Below are positions 35,344-45,910 of a stretch of 64,000 nt of DNA, piece after piece. The notes beneath the pieces are model-generated. The model saw only the letters and a list, made by a program, of their open reading frames with translations. It was not told where the DNA came from and searched no databases. Position 1 is the stretch's first letter, and every line of letters starts with the position of its first letter. The stretch comes from Bacteroidota bacterium (GTDB lineage Bacteria; Bacteroidota; Bacteroidia; Chitinophagales; Chitinophagaceae): the NCBI GenBank assembly GCA_023422835.1, contig JAFAGI010000012.1, positions 372,001-436,000 of the forward strand, in the 5' to 3' direction. Both the position numbers and the translations under genes were made by a program.

Positions 35344-36334
35344 TGCCGTCTTGCTGCACTCTTTTTCTTTGATCTTCCGGCCACACACTTACCTGTACCT
35401 CACCAATATGAGTATTCTTCAATAAAAACATGCAGGTCCTGGACTGGCCGATGCCTCCACCTATACTTTCTGGCAACTTGCCCGAAAGCAACAGTTTGTG
35501 AAATGGAAGCTCGGCTTTTTGTTCACAGTTTTTAAGTTTCAGCTGTTGTTTCATGGCTTTTTTATCTACCCTGATTCCCATGGACGAGACTTCAAAAGCG
35601 CATTCTAGCAGCGGATGCCAGAAAATAATATCACCGTTGATGCCGTTGTAGCCGTCGTGGTTTTGGGTGCTCCAATCATCATAGTCTGCAGCACGGCCAT
35701 CGTGCGGCTCGTCGTTGGATAGCTTGCCGCCAATGCCCATTATAAACACAGCGCCAAATTCCTTGGCAATAAGATTCTCTCTTTCTTTTGCTTTCTTGCC
35801 CGGATAGCGTTGCAGCAGCTCTTCGGAATGAATAAAGGTAATGTCTTCCGGCAGCGTTGGTTTAATGTGATGATGATGCTCGTGCACAACTGCTTCTGTA
35901 TGTTTAAAAGCCCTGTAAATTTTTTTGACAGTTTTTTTAAGATAAGCAAGGTTTCTTTCTTCAGGCTCAATGTGTTTTTCCCAATCCCACTGGTCTACAT
36001 AGATGGAATGCAGCGGGCTATAATCTTCATCCGGGCGCAGGGCGCGCATGTCTGTAAGAATTCCTTTTCCTGCTTCCACATCCAGCTCTTTTAAGCGAAG
36101 GCGTTTCCATTTAGCCAGGGAATGCACCACTACCGCGCGTGTCTCTTCCATACTCTTTACGGGAAAAGTCACCGGCCTTTCAATACCATTGAGGTCGTCA
36201 TTTATACCGGTGCCGTCCAAAACTATCAAAGGTGAAGACACTTTCACCAGGTTTAATTCTCTCGCCAACGCATTTGAAAAAGTATCTTTTACTAACGTTA
36301 TGGCCTGTTCTCTTTTTAAAATTTCTTTTAGCAT
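35330..36334 (-). CDS. asnA: aspartate--ammonia ligase (asparagine synthetase A)
   Basis: 334 residues. Makes asparagine from aspartate, ammonia and ATP (AMP-forming) with a class II aminoacyl-tRNA-synthetase-like fold. Conserved: QAITLVKDTFSNALARELNL, APL-like SSPLIVLDGTGINDDLNGIERPV, RALRPDEDYSPLHSIYVDQWDWE, and the end GGGIGQSRTCMFLL motif near residue 290 with the ATP-binding arginine. The 14-bp tail overlap with the EamA gene is convergent. No asnC regulator is nearby. Confidence 0.96.
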   Translation of the reverse strand: MLKEILKREQAITLVKDTFSNALARELNLVKVSSPLIVLDGTGINDDLNGIERPVTFPVKSMEETRAVVVHSLAKWKRLRLKELDVEAGKGILTDMRALRPDEDYSPLHSIYVDQWDWEKHIEPEERNLAYLKKTVKKIYRAFKHTEAVVHEHHHHIKPTLPEDITFIHSEELLQRYPGKKAKERENLIAKEFGAVFIMGIGGKLSNDEPHDGRAADYDDWSTQNHDGYNGINGDIIFWHPLLECAFEVSSMGIRVDKKAMKQQLKLKNCEQKAELPFHKLLLSGKLPESIGGGIGQSRTCMFLLKNTHIGEVQVSVWPEDQRKRVQQDGITLL

Positions 36335-36488
36335 CCGATTAAATATTTTTTAATAAATTAATACAATTGTTTACGATCGGTAAACGTTTTTTAAAAATGA
36401 TTGAATGAATCTACATGCAAATGTCGATAATTTTTTCAATTATCAAATGTTAATTTTTAATAAAATTTATTTATTTGTCTGTAATCCG

Positions 36489-36525
36489 TAAAAAAATAAG
36501 GCCACCTTATTGAGATGACCTTATT
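36489..36525 (-). terminator. strong terminator after the S46 peptidase gene
   Basis: A 13-bp stem (AATAAGGTCATCT with AGGTGGCCTTATT, two G-U pairs), loop CAATA, and six T on the minus strand, 22 bp past the stop. Confidence 0.85.
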
Positions 36526-36546
36526 GAAACTTAAATTACAAAATGC

Positions 36547-38700
36547 CTATCTCACAATTTTTAGTTCATTGATGATATTTTTAGCGCCGCCCATTTTCTC
36601 TATTACCCACAACACGTAGCGGATATCTACATTTATAGTACGGTTAAGATCTTTGTCAAAAGCAATTTTATGGCTCAGCGCTTCGTAGTTGCCATCGAAT
36701 GCCAGGCCGATAAGTTCACCTTTAGCGTTCAACACAGGCGAGCCTGAGTTACCACCGGTAATGTCGTTGTTAGTAATAAAGCCTACTACCACATCATTAA
36801 ACTTGGGATCTTTGTATTGGCCGAAATCTTTTTTCGTGTACAGGTCTATCTGTTTCTGCGCCAGGTCAAATTCATAATCGCCGGGCACATATTTTTCCAA
36901 TACACCTTTCATGGTAGTGGCGTAGTTGTAAAAGACAGCATCTCTGGGCGTATAAGATTGTACGGTGCCATAAGAAAGCCTCATGCTGAAGTTTGCATCA
37001 GGGTATATATTTGCTTTGGGATTCATTTCCTGCGAGCCTTTTATGTACAGCCTGCCGAGGTCGCTGATCCTATTGTTGAATGCAGCATATTTCGGAGCTA
37101 CCTGCTCCTGGTAATATCTGCCAAAAGCACGCACGTACTGGTACACCAGGTCGCTGTTAAGCTGGGCCAAGGTAGGGTTTTGAATAAAAGTGTTCCACTT
37201 AGCATCATTAATGAGCAGCGAGCTCTCAAAAGCATCGTTAGCCCATTTTTTGTAAGTAGCGGCATCGTCCAATGCGCCATATTTTGTTTGCAGCCAGTTG
37301 TAGAACTCGGTTGGTTGCTGACTTTTATCTACATCGTTGTAATAAAGCTGTGCAGTTGCAGCAAGAATATTTTTATCGCTTGGTATGTCTTCTTCTGCAA
37401 TAAATCCTTTTCTTACCCTGTCAAGAGAAGTTTTAAGTTTATTGATCTCTTCCGTGTTATTTTCAGCAAGTGGTTTTTCCAAACCGGACAACATATTGCT
37501 GTATCTTGCAACGGGCGCGCCCATAATGCCTTCTGTGTAGTAGACTCTTTGTTTAGCATATGGAGTCCATTGTTCGTAGGCGGTTTTATAGTCGGTAAAA
37601 ATATCTTTGTATTCAGGTTTGTTTTTTGCCCAGGTAATGAACTGCTGCTCCTGTGCCTGCTTTACATTGTATACATTGTGTTTTTTCAGTTGTTTTGATT
37701 CTCCGTCGAAAAATTTCCAATAGTTTGCAATGCCCGCGTAGGAAGAAGCCAGCTTTAATTTGGTAGCAGCATCTTTCTTCATTTCGTTCATCATCAGCTT
37801 CAGGCGTGTGTCGCGGAGGCTTACCAGGGTTGGATTCTCAATGTCGTTTTTAAGTTTTACGCCGTAAGAGGTTTCATACCGGTTGGTGCCGCCGGGATAG
37901 CCATAGATCATGGCGTAGTCGCCTTCTTTTACACCTTTGATAGAAACAGGGAGGAAGTGTTTGGGCTTGTAAGGAACGTTATTGGGAGAATAAGCTGCGG
38001 GGTTGCCCTCGGGACTCATGTACACGCGAAAAACAGAGAAGTCACCGGTATGCCGCGGCCATTCCCAGTTGTCTGTATCTCCACCAAATTTGCCGATGTT
38101 TTCTGGTGGGGCTGCTACCAGTCGTACATCCTTGTAAACCTTGTAAACAAACAGCAGGTATTGATTTCCTTTGTAGAAAGGGATTATGTTTGCTTCAAGG
38201 CCTGCAGCCTGGTTGGTAGATTTGTCAATAAGTTCACGTGCTATTTCACTGCCTTTGTTCTGGCGTTCAGCGCCCGCTAAGCCTTTTAATTTGGGCAGGA
38301 ACTGTTCTGTTACGTCTACAACTTTATCCAGGAATTTTACGCTAAGCCCTTCGGAAGGAATTTCTTCTTTCATGTTTTTTGCATAGAAACCATCTTTTAA
38401 ATAATTGTGCTCTACTGTGCTTGCATTTGCAATGTTGTTGTAGCCGCAATGGTGGTTAGTAAAAAGCAGGCCTTTATCGCTTACAATTTCGCCGGTACAG
38501 CCGCCGCCAAAGATCACGATTGCATCTTTTACAGAAGGTTTGTTGATGCTGTAAAGTTGTTCCTTAGTGAGTTTCAGCCCACGTTTTACCATGTTGTTGT
38601 AAGTTTCCTGCCCTAAAAGGTACGGCAGCCACATTCCTTCATCTGCAAAAGATTGAAAAGCAAAAAGGCACGCAATAAGAAATGAGAAGATTTTTTTCAT
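36547..38700 (-). CDS. S46-family dipeptidyl-peptidase, DPP7 type
   Basis: 717 residues with a signal peptide (MKKIFSFLIACLFAFQSFA), periplasmic. S46 exopeptidases remove dipeptides and feed amino acids to non-sugar-using or proteolytic Bacteroidota. The catalytic His is in TNHHCGYNNI (H83/H84), and the nucleophile is S652 in GGNSGSPVL; the aspartate lies in the middle domain (WPRHTGDFSVFRVY region). At residue 670 the sequence FDGNYEALS has glycine; in characterised enzymes Gly here is DPP7 (hydrophobic P1), whereas Arg is DPP11 (acidic P1). The DPP7 call is an inference from that residue. Confidence 0.92.
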   Translation of the reverse strand: MKKIFSFLIACLFAFQSFADEGMWLPYLLGQETYNNMVKRGLKLTKEQLYSINKPSVKDAIVIFGGGCTGEIVSDKGLLFTNHHCGYNNIANASTVEHNYLKDGFYAKNMKEEIPSEGLSVKFLDKVVDVTEQFLPKLKGLAGAERQNKGSEIARELIDKSTNQAAGLEANIIPFYKGNQYLLFVYKVYKDVRLVAAPPENIGKFGGDTDNWEWPRHTGDFSVFRVYMSPEGNPAAYSPNNVPYKPKHFLPVSIKGVKEGDYAMIYGYPGGTNRYETSYGVKLKNDIENPTLVSLRDTRLKLMMNEMKKDAATKLKLASSYAGIANYWKFFDGESKQLKKHNVYNVKQAQEQQFITWAKNKPEYKDIFTDYKTAYEQWTPYAKQRVYYTEGIMGAPVARYSNMLSGLEKPLAENNTEEINKLKTSLDRVRKGFIAEEDIPSDKNILAATAQLYYNDVDKSQQPTEFYNWLQTKYGALDDAATYKKWANDAFESSLLINDAKWNTFIQNPTLAQLNSDLVYQYVRAFGRYYQEQVAPKYAAFNNRISDLGRLYIKGSQEMNPKANIYPDANFSMRLSYGTVQSYTPRDAVFYNYATTMKGVLEKYVPGDYEFDLAQKQIDLYTKKDFGQYKDPKFNDVVVGFITNNDITGGNSGSPVLNAKGELIGLAFDGNYEALSHKIAFDKDLNRTINVDIRYVLWVIEKMGGAKNIINELKIVR

Positions 38701-38760
38701 CCGGTTATATCTTTTAATATTTTGAAAAATTAATGCGCTAAGATAAATGAAATTCCATAA

Positions 38761-38856
38761 AGATTAAGAATCTATACCAACCGGGAATGAATATGGAATC
38801 TAAAAAAATGGTTATTCCATGTAGCAACTAAAAAACAATAAAATACACACATGAAA
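38761..38856 (+). repeat. interspersed repeat, A-module copy ending at a gene start
   Basis: Begins AGATTAAGAATCTATACCAA, then CCGGGAATGAATA, an inverted pair TGGAAT...ATTCCA, and an A-rich tail ACAATAAAATACACACATGA whose ATG starts the 66-residue gene at 38851. The first 34 bases differ from the 41.4-kb copy at one position. Confidence 0.75.
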
Positions 38857-39051
38857 AAGAATAAGATTTTTATAAAGTATTTCATTTCCTTCGTAATACT
38901 TTTTGGTTTACTTAGTCTCTTTCATATAATGAGGAACGAGCAGGAAGCGATAAGTATAACTGTCATCATCATCCAGTTGATAGTTGCGGTTTTAGGAGCA
39001 TTTGCATGTACTTATTTAGAATTGCGGAATAAAAATAAAAATAGTGTTTAG
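38851..39051 (+). CDS. small two-span membrane protein
   Basis: 66 residues: basic start MKKNKIFIK, two membrane spans (about 10-27, YFISFVILFGLLSLFHIM, and 34-55, SITVIIIQLIVAVLGAFACTYL), and a polar end. Its start codon is the ATG inside an interspersed repeat. No family recognised; coding status is supported by the sensible topology but not by homology. Confidence 0.45.
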   Translation: MKKNKIFIKYFISFVILFGLLSLFHIMRNEQEAISITVIIIQLIVAVLGAFACTYLELRNKNKNSV

Positions 39052-39081
39052 CATCGGTGTTTTAATAGATTATACGCTAAA

Positions 39082-39882
39082 CTATTTCAATTCATAAAAT
39101 CTTACCCAATCGATGTACATTTCTACGGGCAGTTGCCTGTTGTCAATGGCGCCTACCCAGGTTCCACCCAGCTGCATATCAAGCAACAAATAGAAATCAC
39201 TCTGATCGAAAGGAAATTGGCCTTCTTTATCAGTTTCTATGCGCGGATAAGTAAAACTTCTTTTTCCGTTTACAAAAAACACCAGGCTGTCTTTGTGTTT
39301 TTCAACAGCATAAATATTATAATCGTCAGGTTTAATAGGCATGGTAGCGCCTTGCGCTGGGCTTTTTATCTTAAGATTGTAAGTATAATGCGAGTGTACT
39401 GTCTGGTAGGCAATGGCGTCAAAATTCAAACGTTCCATAATGTCAATTTCACCTCCATGCGGCCAGCGGCCGGTTGCAGGAAGCATCCAGAATGCAGGCC
39501 ATGCACCCTTTGCGCTATTCAGCTTTGCACGTATTTCCAGCCTGCCATACCCGAAGTTGGCTTTATCTTTGGTATACACACCACCGGTAAGGTAGGATGC
39601 AGTGTCTGCGAGCTGCGAAGTATTTGTTACACCACGTAAAATAAGATTACCGTTTTTTACTTCATACAAGGAGTCGTAGGCCGACATATACCTGTTCCAA
39701 TCGCTTGTGCAGCGTGGGATTTTTGTCCATCTGCTCAGATCAAGGCTATTCCCGTTAAAATTTTCTTCCCATGTTAATGGCCATTTTTCTCCCGGAGTAT
39801 GCTGGTAATAGTTTCTAGAACAGGCAATAGCCATGCAAAGAATGATAATGAGCAGGGTTGAAAAAAATGATTGTCGTTTCAT
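39082..39882 (-). CDS. GH16 family glycoside hydrolase lipoprotein (laminarinase-like)
   Basis: 266 residues. Signal with a lipobox (LCMAIACS, Cys 21), so anchored to a membrane and probably surface or periplasmic. The GH16 fold begins TWEENFNGNSLDLSRWTKIP and carries the nucleophile/acid motif GGEIDIMERLN (E-x-D-x-x-E near residues 143-148). Strand ARIEIRAKL-like YGRLEIRAKLNSAKGAWPAFWMLP precedes it. Relatives cut beta-1,3- or mixed-linkage glucans; the exact substrate is not clear. No SusCD pair is adjacent, so it is not in a polysaccharide-utilisation locus. Confidence 0.93.
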   Translation of the reverse strand: MKRQSFFSTLLIIILCMAIACSRNYYQHTPGEKWPLTWEENFNGNSLDLSRWTKIPRCTSDWNRYMSAYDSLYEVKNGNLILRGVTNTSQLADTASYLTGGVYTKDKANFGYGRLEIRAKLNSAKGAWPAFWMLPATGRWPHGGEIDIMERLNFDAIAYQTVHSHYTYNLKIKSPAQGATMPIKPDDYNIYAVEKHKDSLVFFVNGKRSFTYPRIETDKEGQFPFDQSDFYLLLDMQLGGTWVGAIDNRQLPVEMYIDWVRFYELK

Positions 39883-39895
39883 AAGATTGTTTTAA

Positions 39896-40297
39896 TTATT
39901 CACTCATCTCCAGGATTGTTTTCCATTCCCCATCAGTAACCGGTATTACGGATAGCCTGCTTTGTTTTATCAATGCGAAATCTGCTAATTTGTTCTCTGT
40001 TTTCATTTGAGCCAGTGAAACAGGTTTTTTTAGTTTTTTTTCCGGCTGCAGATCCACGCAAACCCAGCGTTCATCAGTGGTTGTAGGATCCGGGTAAGCC
40101 GCTTTTACTACTTTGGCAATGCCCACAATTTCTTTACCTTCGTTGCTATGGTAGAAGAAAACTTCATCGCCTTTTTTCATCTGTTGCAGGTTGTTGCGTG
40201 CCTGGTAGTTGCGCACACCATCCCAAAAGGTTTGTTTATCTTCCACAAACTGATCCCAACTGTATTTAAAGGGTTCAGACTTTACCAGCCATTTCAT
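39896..40297 (-). CDS. EVE-domain protein
   Basis: 133 residues from ATG 40297 (MKWLVKSEPFKYSWDQF); the frame extends to 40354, but this is the standard EVE start. The domain (WxxKSEP..YSWD, FWDGVRNYQARNNLQQMKKGDEVFFYHSNEG, IVGIAKVVKAAYPDPT) is related to PUA folds that bind modified nucleotides. Role in bacteria largely unknown. Lies 13 bp upstream of the GH16 gene on the same strand, without functional link. Confidence 0.92.
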   Translation of the reverse strand: MKWLVKSEPFKYSWDQFVEDKQTFWDGVRNYQARNNLQQMKKGDEVFFYHSNEGKEIVGIAKVVKAAYPDPTTTDERWVCVDLQPEKKLKKPVSLAQMKTENKLADFALIKQSRLSVIPVTDGEWKTILEMSE

Positions 40298-40408
40298 TCG
40301 TATTGATTTTAAGTAAGAAGTTAAAAAGTATTCAGCGAATATAAACAACCCCACAACCCACGATAATCCTTATTCATTGTCAATGATCCATTAAACGCTT
40401 CTCTAACT

Positions 40409-41128
40409 TCACCATCCATTTGCCAGTACATCTGCCAGGTGCAAAACTTTGAGGTTTCCTCCCTGTTTTTTTAATATACCATCAATATGCATCAGGCAGC
40501 TCATATCTGTGCTGATGAGGTATTCTGCTCCGGTATCAATGGCATGTTGTGCTTTTTGTTCGCCCATGCCTGCGCTGATGGAATTGAATTTTACAGCGAA
40601 TGTTCCGCCAAAGCCGCAACAGGTTTCATTGTCTTCCATCGGTATCATCGTTAATCCTTCAACATTTTTCAGCAGCTTTTGAGGTTCTTCTTTAATGTTG
40701 CATTCGCGCAAAGCGGCGCAGCTGTTATGGTAGGTGGCTGTGCCTTCTAACCTGGCGCCAAAGTTTTCTATGTGCAATATGTTAATTAAAAAATCTGAAA
40801 GTTCGTATATGCGTTCAGAAGTTTTTTCAGCTTCCATTTTCTGTGCTGTGTTTTCAAACAATACTTTAAAACCGTTTTTTACAAACCCTGCACAGCTTGC
40901 GCTGGGCGTAACAATGTATTCACTGCCACTAAAATCCCGGATAAATTTTTTACAGACGGCCTTTGAGTCTTCCCTGAAACCCGCATTATAGGCCGGTTGC
41001 CCGCAACAGGTCTGGTCTTTGTTGTATGTAATTTCGCAGCCGGCTTTCTCCAGGATCTTTGCCATGTTAAAGCCAACCTGGGGATACAACTGATCTATAA
41101 AACAGGGAATGAATATTTGTACTTTCAT
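40409..41128 (-). CDS. CCG-domain Fe-S oxidoreductase subunit (LutA/GlpC-like)
   Basis: 239 residues. Two cysteine-rich CCG domains: TCCGQPAYNAGFR near residue 40 and ETCCGFGGTFAVKF near residue 165, with SASCAGFV and HNSCAALR also supplying cysteines. This is the LutA/YkgE pattern of lactate-utilisation complexes, which pass electrons from a 2-hydroxyacid. Usual partners LutB and LutC are not adjacent; the FAD-oxidase at 1661 would be a possible distant partner, which is speculation. Confidence 0.88.
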   Translation of the reverse strand: MKVQIFIPCFIDQLYPQVGFNMAKILEKAGCEITYNKDQTCCGQPAYNAGFREDSKAVCKKFIRDFSGSEYIVTPSASCAGFVKNGFKVLFENTAQKMEAEKTSERIYELSDFLINILHIENFGARLEGTATYHNSCAALRECNIKEEPQKLLKNVEGLTMIPMEDNETCCGFGGTFAVKFNSISAGMGEQKAQHAIDTGAEYLISTDMSCLMHIDGILKKQGGNLKVLHLADVLANGW

Positions 41129-41383
41129 TCGTAAATTTTAATTTTTTGAATAGTTTCCGATAGCTATTGGAAAAACTCCGCATAATCCAATCATTCCGTA
41201 AAGAAAAAATAGGCTCACTTTGTTTCAGGAAAGTAAAGGTAAGAAATTGATAAGGGAAAAAATCTCGGGCGATGGAAATTGTTTTAAAAGACTTATCTTT
41301 ATTATTCTATTTTTATCATACCTGATAATGGATTTTTTAACGGTGATCTTAATTACAAAACCGCAATGCCATGAAATAACCAT

Positions 41384-41548
41384 TAAGATTAAGAATCTAT
41401 ATCAACCGGGAATGAATAAAGGCTATTCCATGCGACCATAAAGAAAAAATAAAAAATATACACATGAAACGCTCATGATATTTTTTCTCAAACAGGGAAA
41501 TGTATAATCAGCGTTCCATTCCACAAAAACATTAGCCGCAAAGTGGCG
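41384..41548 (+). repeat. interspersed repeat, most complete copy (A then B module)
   Basis: The A module: AAGATTAAGAATCTATATCA, ACCGGGAATGAATAAAGGCT, ATTCCATGCGACC, and the tail AAAAAATATACACATGAAAC. The B module: CGCTCATGATATTTTTTCTC, CAGGGAAATGTATAATCAGC, GTTCCATTCC and TTAGCCGCAAAGTGGCG. Matching pieces occur at 3780-3890 (minus), 24166-24370, 38761-38856, and more weakly 58311-58427 (minus). Here the ATGAAACGC in the tail opens only a two-codon frame before TGA, so no gene starts at this copy. Confidence 0.75.
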
Positions 41549-41612
41549 AACTTAAAATTATATGAATGAAATAGCCAACAACCGTACGAAGAACCATAAA
41601 TACATAAAAGGC

Positions 41613-41630
41613 AAAAACCTGCCAGGTTTT
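41613..41630 (-). terminator. terminator after idh
   Basis: Minus strand AAAACCT and AGGTTTT pair around GGC and extend into a fifth T. It lies about 36 bp past the idh stop; a second AACCTG word is just upstream. Confidence 0.55.
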
Positions 41631-41665
41631 AAGTCTAACAGGTTTATCAGCTCAGGTTAAAAGGA

Positions 41666-43900
<2,235 letters not shown>

Positions 43901-43910
43901 TTAGGATTTA

Positions 43911-43918
43911 CAAATTTA
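43911..43918 (-). promoter_or_regulatory. -7 element TAAATTTG upstream of idh
   Basis: Exact TAnnTTTG match on the minus strand, 28 bp before the ATG. No clear -33 box. Confidence 0.4.
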
Positions 43919-44084
43919 ATCTAATTCTATTTTTGATCGGCCTTTTCTTGGGCTTAAATACATAAGTTACGTTTTTAAGAACAGATCAGCGTTCCAAACC
44001 TAAGCAATTAATTTCATTATGCCTGAAGTAACAAATTCATTACATTCGCTGCGGCGGAATATTTTATAAAAAAATGAATTGTAT

Positions 44085-44798
44085 ATGCAGATAATTCCAG
44101 CGATTGACCTGATTGACGGCAAATGTGTACGGCTGACACAAGGCGATTACAGGCAGAAAGTGATTTATAACCACGACCCATTAGAGGTGGCAAAATCTTT
44201 CGAGGATGCCGGAATGGCCAGGTTGCATCTTGTAGACCTTGATGGTGCAAAAGCCGGCAAAGTCGTCAACTGGAAAGTATTGGAGAAGATAGCTTCCAAC
44301 ACAAACCTTGATATAGATTTTGGCGGCGGCGTAAAGCAGCGGCAGGATGTAGAAACCATTTTACACTCCGGCGCGGTAATGGTAACGGTGGGAAGCATAG
44401 CGGTAAAAGATGAAGCTGCTTTTTGCGACTGGATCAATGTATACGGTGCCGATAAATTTTTCCTGGGCGCAGATGTGAAGCATGAAAAGATTGCTATACA
44501 CGGATGGCTGGAAACCAGTGACAGGGATGTTTTCAGCTTTGTAGATTATTACGCCTCCAAAGGAATAAAAAATATTTTTTGTACAGACGTAAGTAAAGAC
44601 GGGCTTTTACAGGGCCCTTCTACCGACTTATACAAAAAAATCATTGACCAGTTCCCGGAAATAGAACTTGTAGCCAGTGGCGGTGTTGCGTCTGTTGCAG
44701 ACCTGCAGGCGCTTAAAGCTATTGGCTGTAGCGGCGCTATTGTAGGTAAAGCTATCTATGAAAATAAAATTTCCCTGGAAGATCTACAGAGGGTATAA
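44085..44798 (+). CDS. hisA: phosphoribosylformimino-AICAR ribotide isomerase
   Basis: Fourth step of histidine synthesis, an Amadori rearrangement on a TIM barrel. 237 residues from ATG 44085 (MQIIPAIDLIDGKCVRL); two codons upstream lies a TTG that I reject. Motifs: catalytic D7 in PAIDLIDGKCVRL, LHLVDLDGAKAG, IDFGGGVKQ, the second catalytic aspartate in FFLGADV near 129, and ASGGVASVADL and GAIVGKAIYE for phosphate binding. Histidine genes usually cluster in Bacteroidota (hisG-D-C-B-H-A-F-IE), but here hisA stands alone. Its stop touches the end of the convergent gene at 44799. Confidence 0.95.
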   Translation: MQIIPAIDLIDGKCVRLTQGDYRQKVIYNHDPLEVAKSFEDAGMARLHLVDLDGAKAGKVVNWKVLEKIASNTNLDIDFGGGVKQRQDVETILHSGAVMVTVGSIAVKDEAAFCDWINVYGADKFFLGADVKHEKIAIHGWLETSDRDVFSFVDYYASKGIKNIFCTDVSKDGLLQGPSTDLYKKIIDQFPEIELVASGGVASVADLQALKAIGCSGAIVGKAIYENKISLEDLQRV

Positions 44799-45317
44799 CT
44801 ATTGCAAAAGCGTACGGTAGTTGTCTGCTTCATTAAGCAGTTGCTTTTGTTCGTCTTCCTGCTTATCTCTGAAAATGTTTTCACCTCTGATTTGTGCGTC
44901 TATCAGTTTATCATCGTTGAAATAATACCTGCCTTCAAAAGTAGTAGTCGTCTTCTTCATGTTGATCCTGTTCTTTTGGGCATCGTAGGGAAATGAATTA
45001 AATTTTTTGTACACAAAGATCAGCTTGCCGTCTTTGAAATAATATTCATCAATGTGTATCCCATGCGAAATGCCTACCCAACTTACAATTTTCACAAGCT
45101 TATTTTTCTTAAAATAGCCTGTGAGTGAACTCCCTCCGTCGGCTTCGTATCCTAAATAATCTTTATTACTAAGCGTTTTCTTCTGCTTGAATTTGTTGGC
45201 ATTGATATTCAGGTATTCCTTCCTGATCTGCGGTATCAATGATTTTTCCTGGCAATTGGCTGAAGAGGCCGTGAGCAGTGCTATACAAATAAATAGTATT
45301 TTTATTAAAATTTGCAT
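44799..45317 (-). CDS. secreted protein of unknown function
   Basis: 172 residues with a signal peptide (MQILIKILFICIALLTASSANC) that could also be a lipoprotein signal since Cys follows ASSAN. The mature part is a beta-rich domain with repeated strands (GGSSLTGYFKKNKLVKIVSW, HIDEYYFKDGKLIFVYKKFN, TTTFEGRYYFNDDKLIDAQI), a pattern of YD/MORN-like hairpins seen in many uncharacterised Bacteroidota secreted proteins. No enzyme motif. Convergent with hisA, ends directly at its stop. Confidence 0.65.
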   Translation of the reverse strand: MQILIKILFICIALLTASSANCQEKSLIPQIRKEYLNINANKFKQKKTLSNKDYLGYEADGGSSLTGYFKKNKLVKIVSWVGISHGIHIDEYYFKDGKLIFVYKKFNSFPYDAQKNRINMKKTTTTFEGRYYFNDDKLIDAQIRGENIFRDKQEDEQKQLLNEADNYRTLLQ

Positions 45318-45411
45318 CGCGTTAAATTATATTTACGTAAATATAAAAAATTCTTCCGAAGGATGTAACATTTTCTTTTCTTCAGTTGTGATACTATTAA
45401 ACGGCCAATTC

Positions 45412-45614
45412 GTGACGGAGCAGGATTTTAAACATACGGTATTCATCTTAAAAGATAAGATGTTCCGTTTCGCTAAAAGAATGCTGGCATGTGCAGATGA
45501 ATCGCAGGATGCTGTGCAGAAACGTAATGATAAAACTCTGGCAAATGAAAGATAAACTGCACAAGCTCGGCAACGTGGAAGCCTTCGCGATGCGCTGTGT
45601 ATGGTGAAAGCGAA
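45412..45614 (+). pseudogene. decayed ECF sigma factor gene, region 2 only
   Basis: The frame from a GTG at 45412 reads VTEQDFKHTVFILKDKMFRF and AKRMLACADESQDAVQ, then shifts; the other frame continues VMIKLWQMKDKLHKLGNVEA and FAMRCV before a TGA. Together this is sigma-70 region 2 of an ECF factor (the D-A-x-x-x-V-M-I-K-L-W helix). Regions 3 and 4 are gone. The start has also become GTG. A nonfunctional remnant. Confidence 0.7.
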
Positions 45615-45639
45615 GCGCTCATCAGGCTGGTAAAAAGAT

Positions 45640-45910
45640 CAAACGTGTAAGGGTTATGACCGTTTCAGGCCAACAACCTGCGGTAATGCGGATGTACGGC
45701 AGGTATCACGACCGGAACCGTTTTGATGACTGGCTTACAGTAAACCACGAAGGCCAGAAAGTGCGCATCTGCTCAAGAGGAAACGCGCGTATGATCAACA
45801 AATTAATGCTGTCTGTACAGTTAGATTCAGAGCTTGTATTTATTGATATCAGCGGATAATTCACCACCGATGATATTTCTTATGCCATCAGCAAAGCGCA
45901 GGATAATTGA
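45640..45910 (+). pseudogene. decayed DUF4252 gene fragment
   Basis: The frame through ATG 45656 reads KIKRVRVMTVSGQQPAVMRM, YGRYHDRNRFDDWLTVNHEG and QLDSELVFIDISG, stops at TAA 45857-45859, and goes on after the stop as FTTDDISYAISKAQDN to TGA near 45910. The C-terminal pattern (strand, ISG, then a TxDDI helix) is that of DUF4252 proteins, which are typically encoded after an ECF sigma factor in Bacteroidota. The N-terminal half is missing. Confidence 0.55.

Larger units (their letters stand above)
41129..41665. other. 537-bp intergenic region with repeats and a terminator
   Basis: Contains the A+B repeat copy (separate entry) and the idh terminator. A frame at 41220-41441 runs into the repeat and has no convincing protein character, so I leave it out. 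41140-41380 holds AT-rich DNA with nothing recognisable. Confidence 0.5.

Noticed and set aside
36817..37698. 293-codon plus-strand frame inside the S46 peptidase gene
   Set aside because: Long, but antisense to a full-length conserved peptidase; cysteine- and phenylalanine-rich shadow composition.
41220..41441. 73-codon open frame in the gap before idh
   Set aside because: Composition is not protein-like, it runs into the interspersed repeat, and no signal or family is visible.
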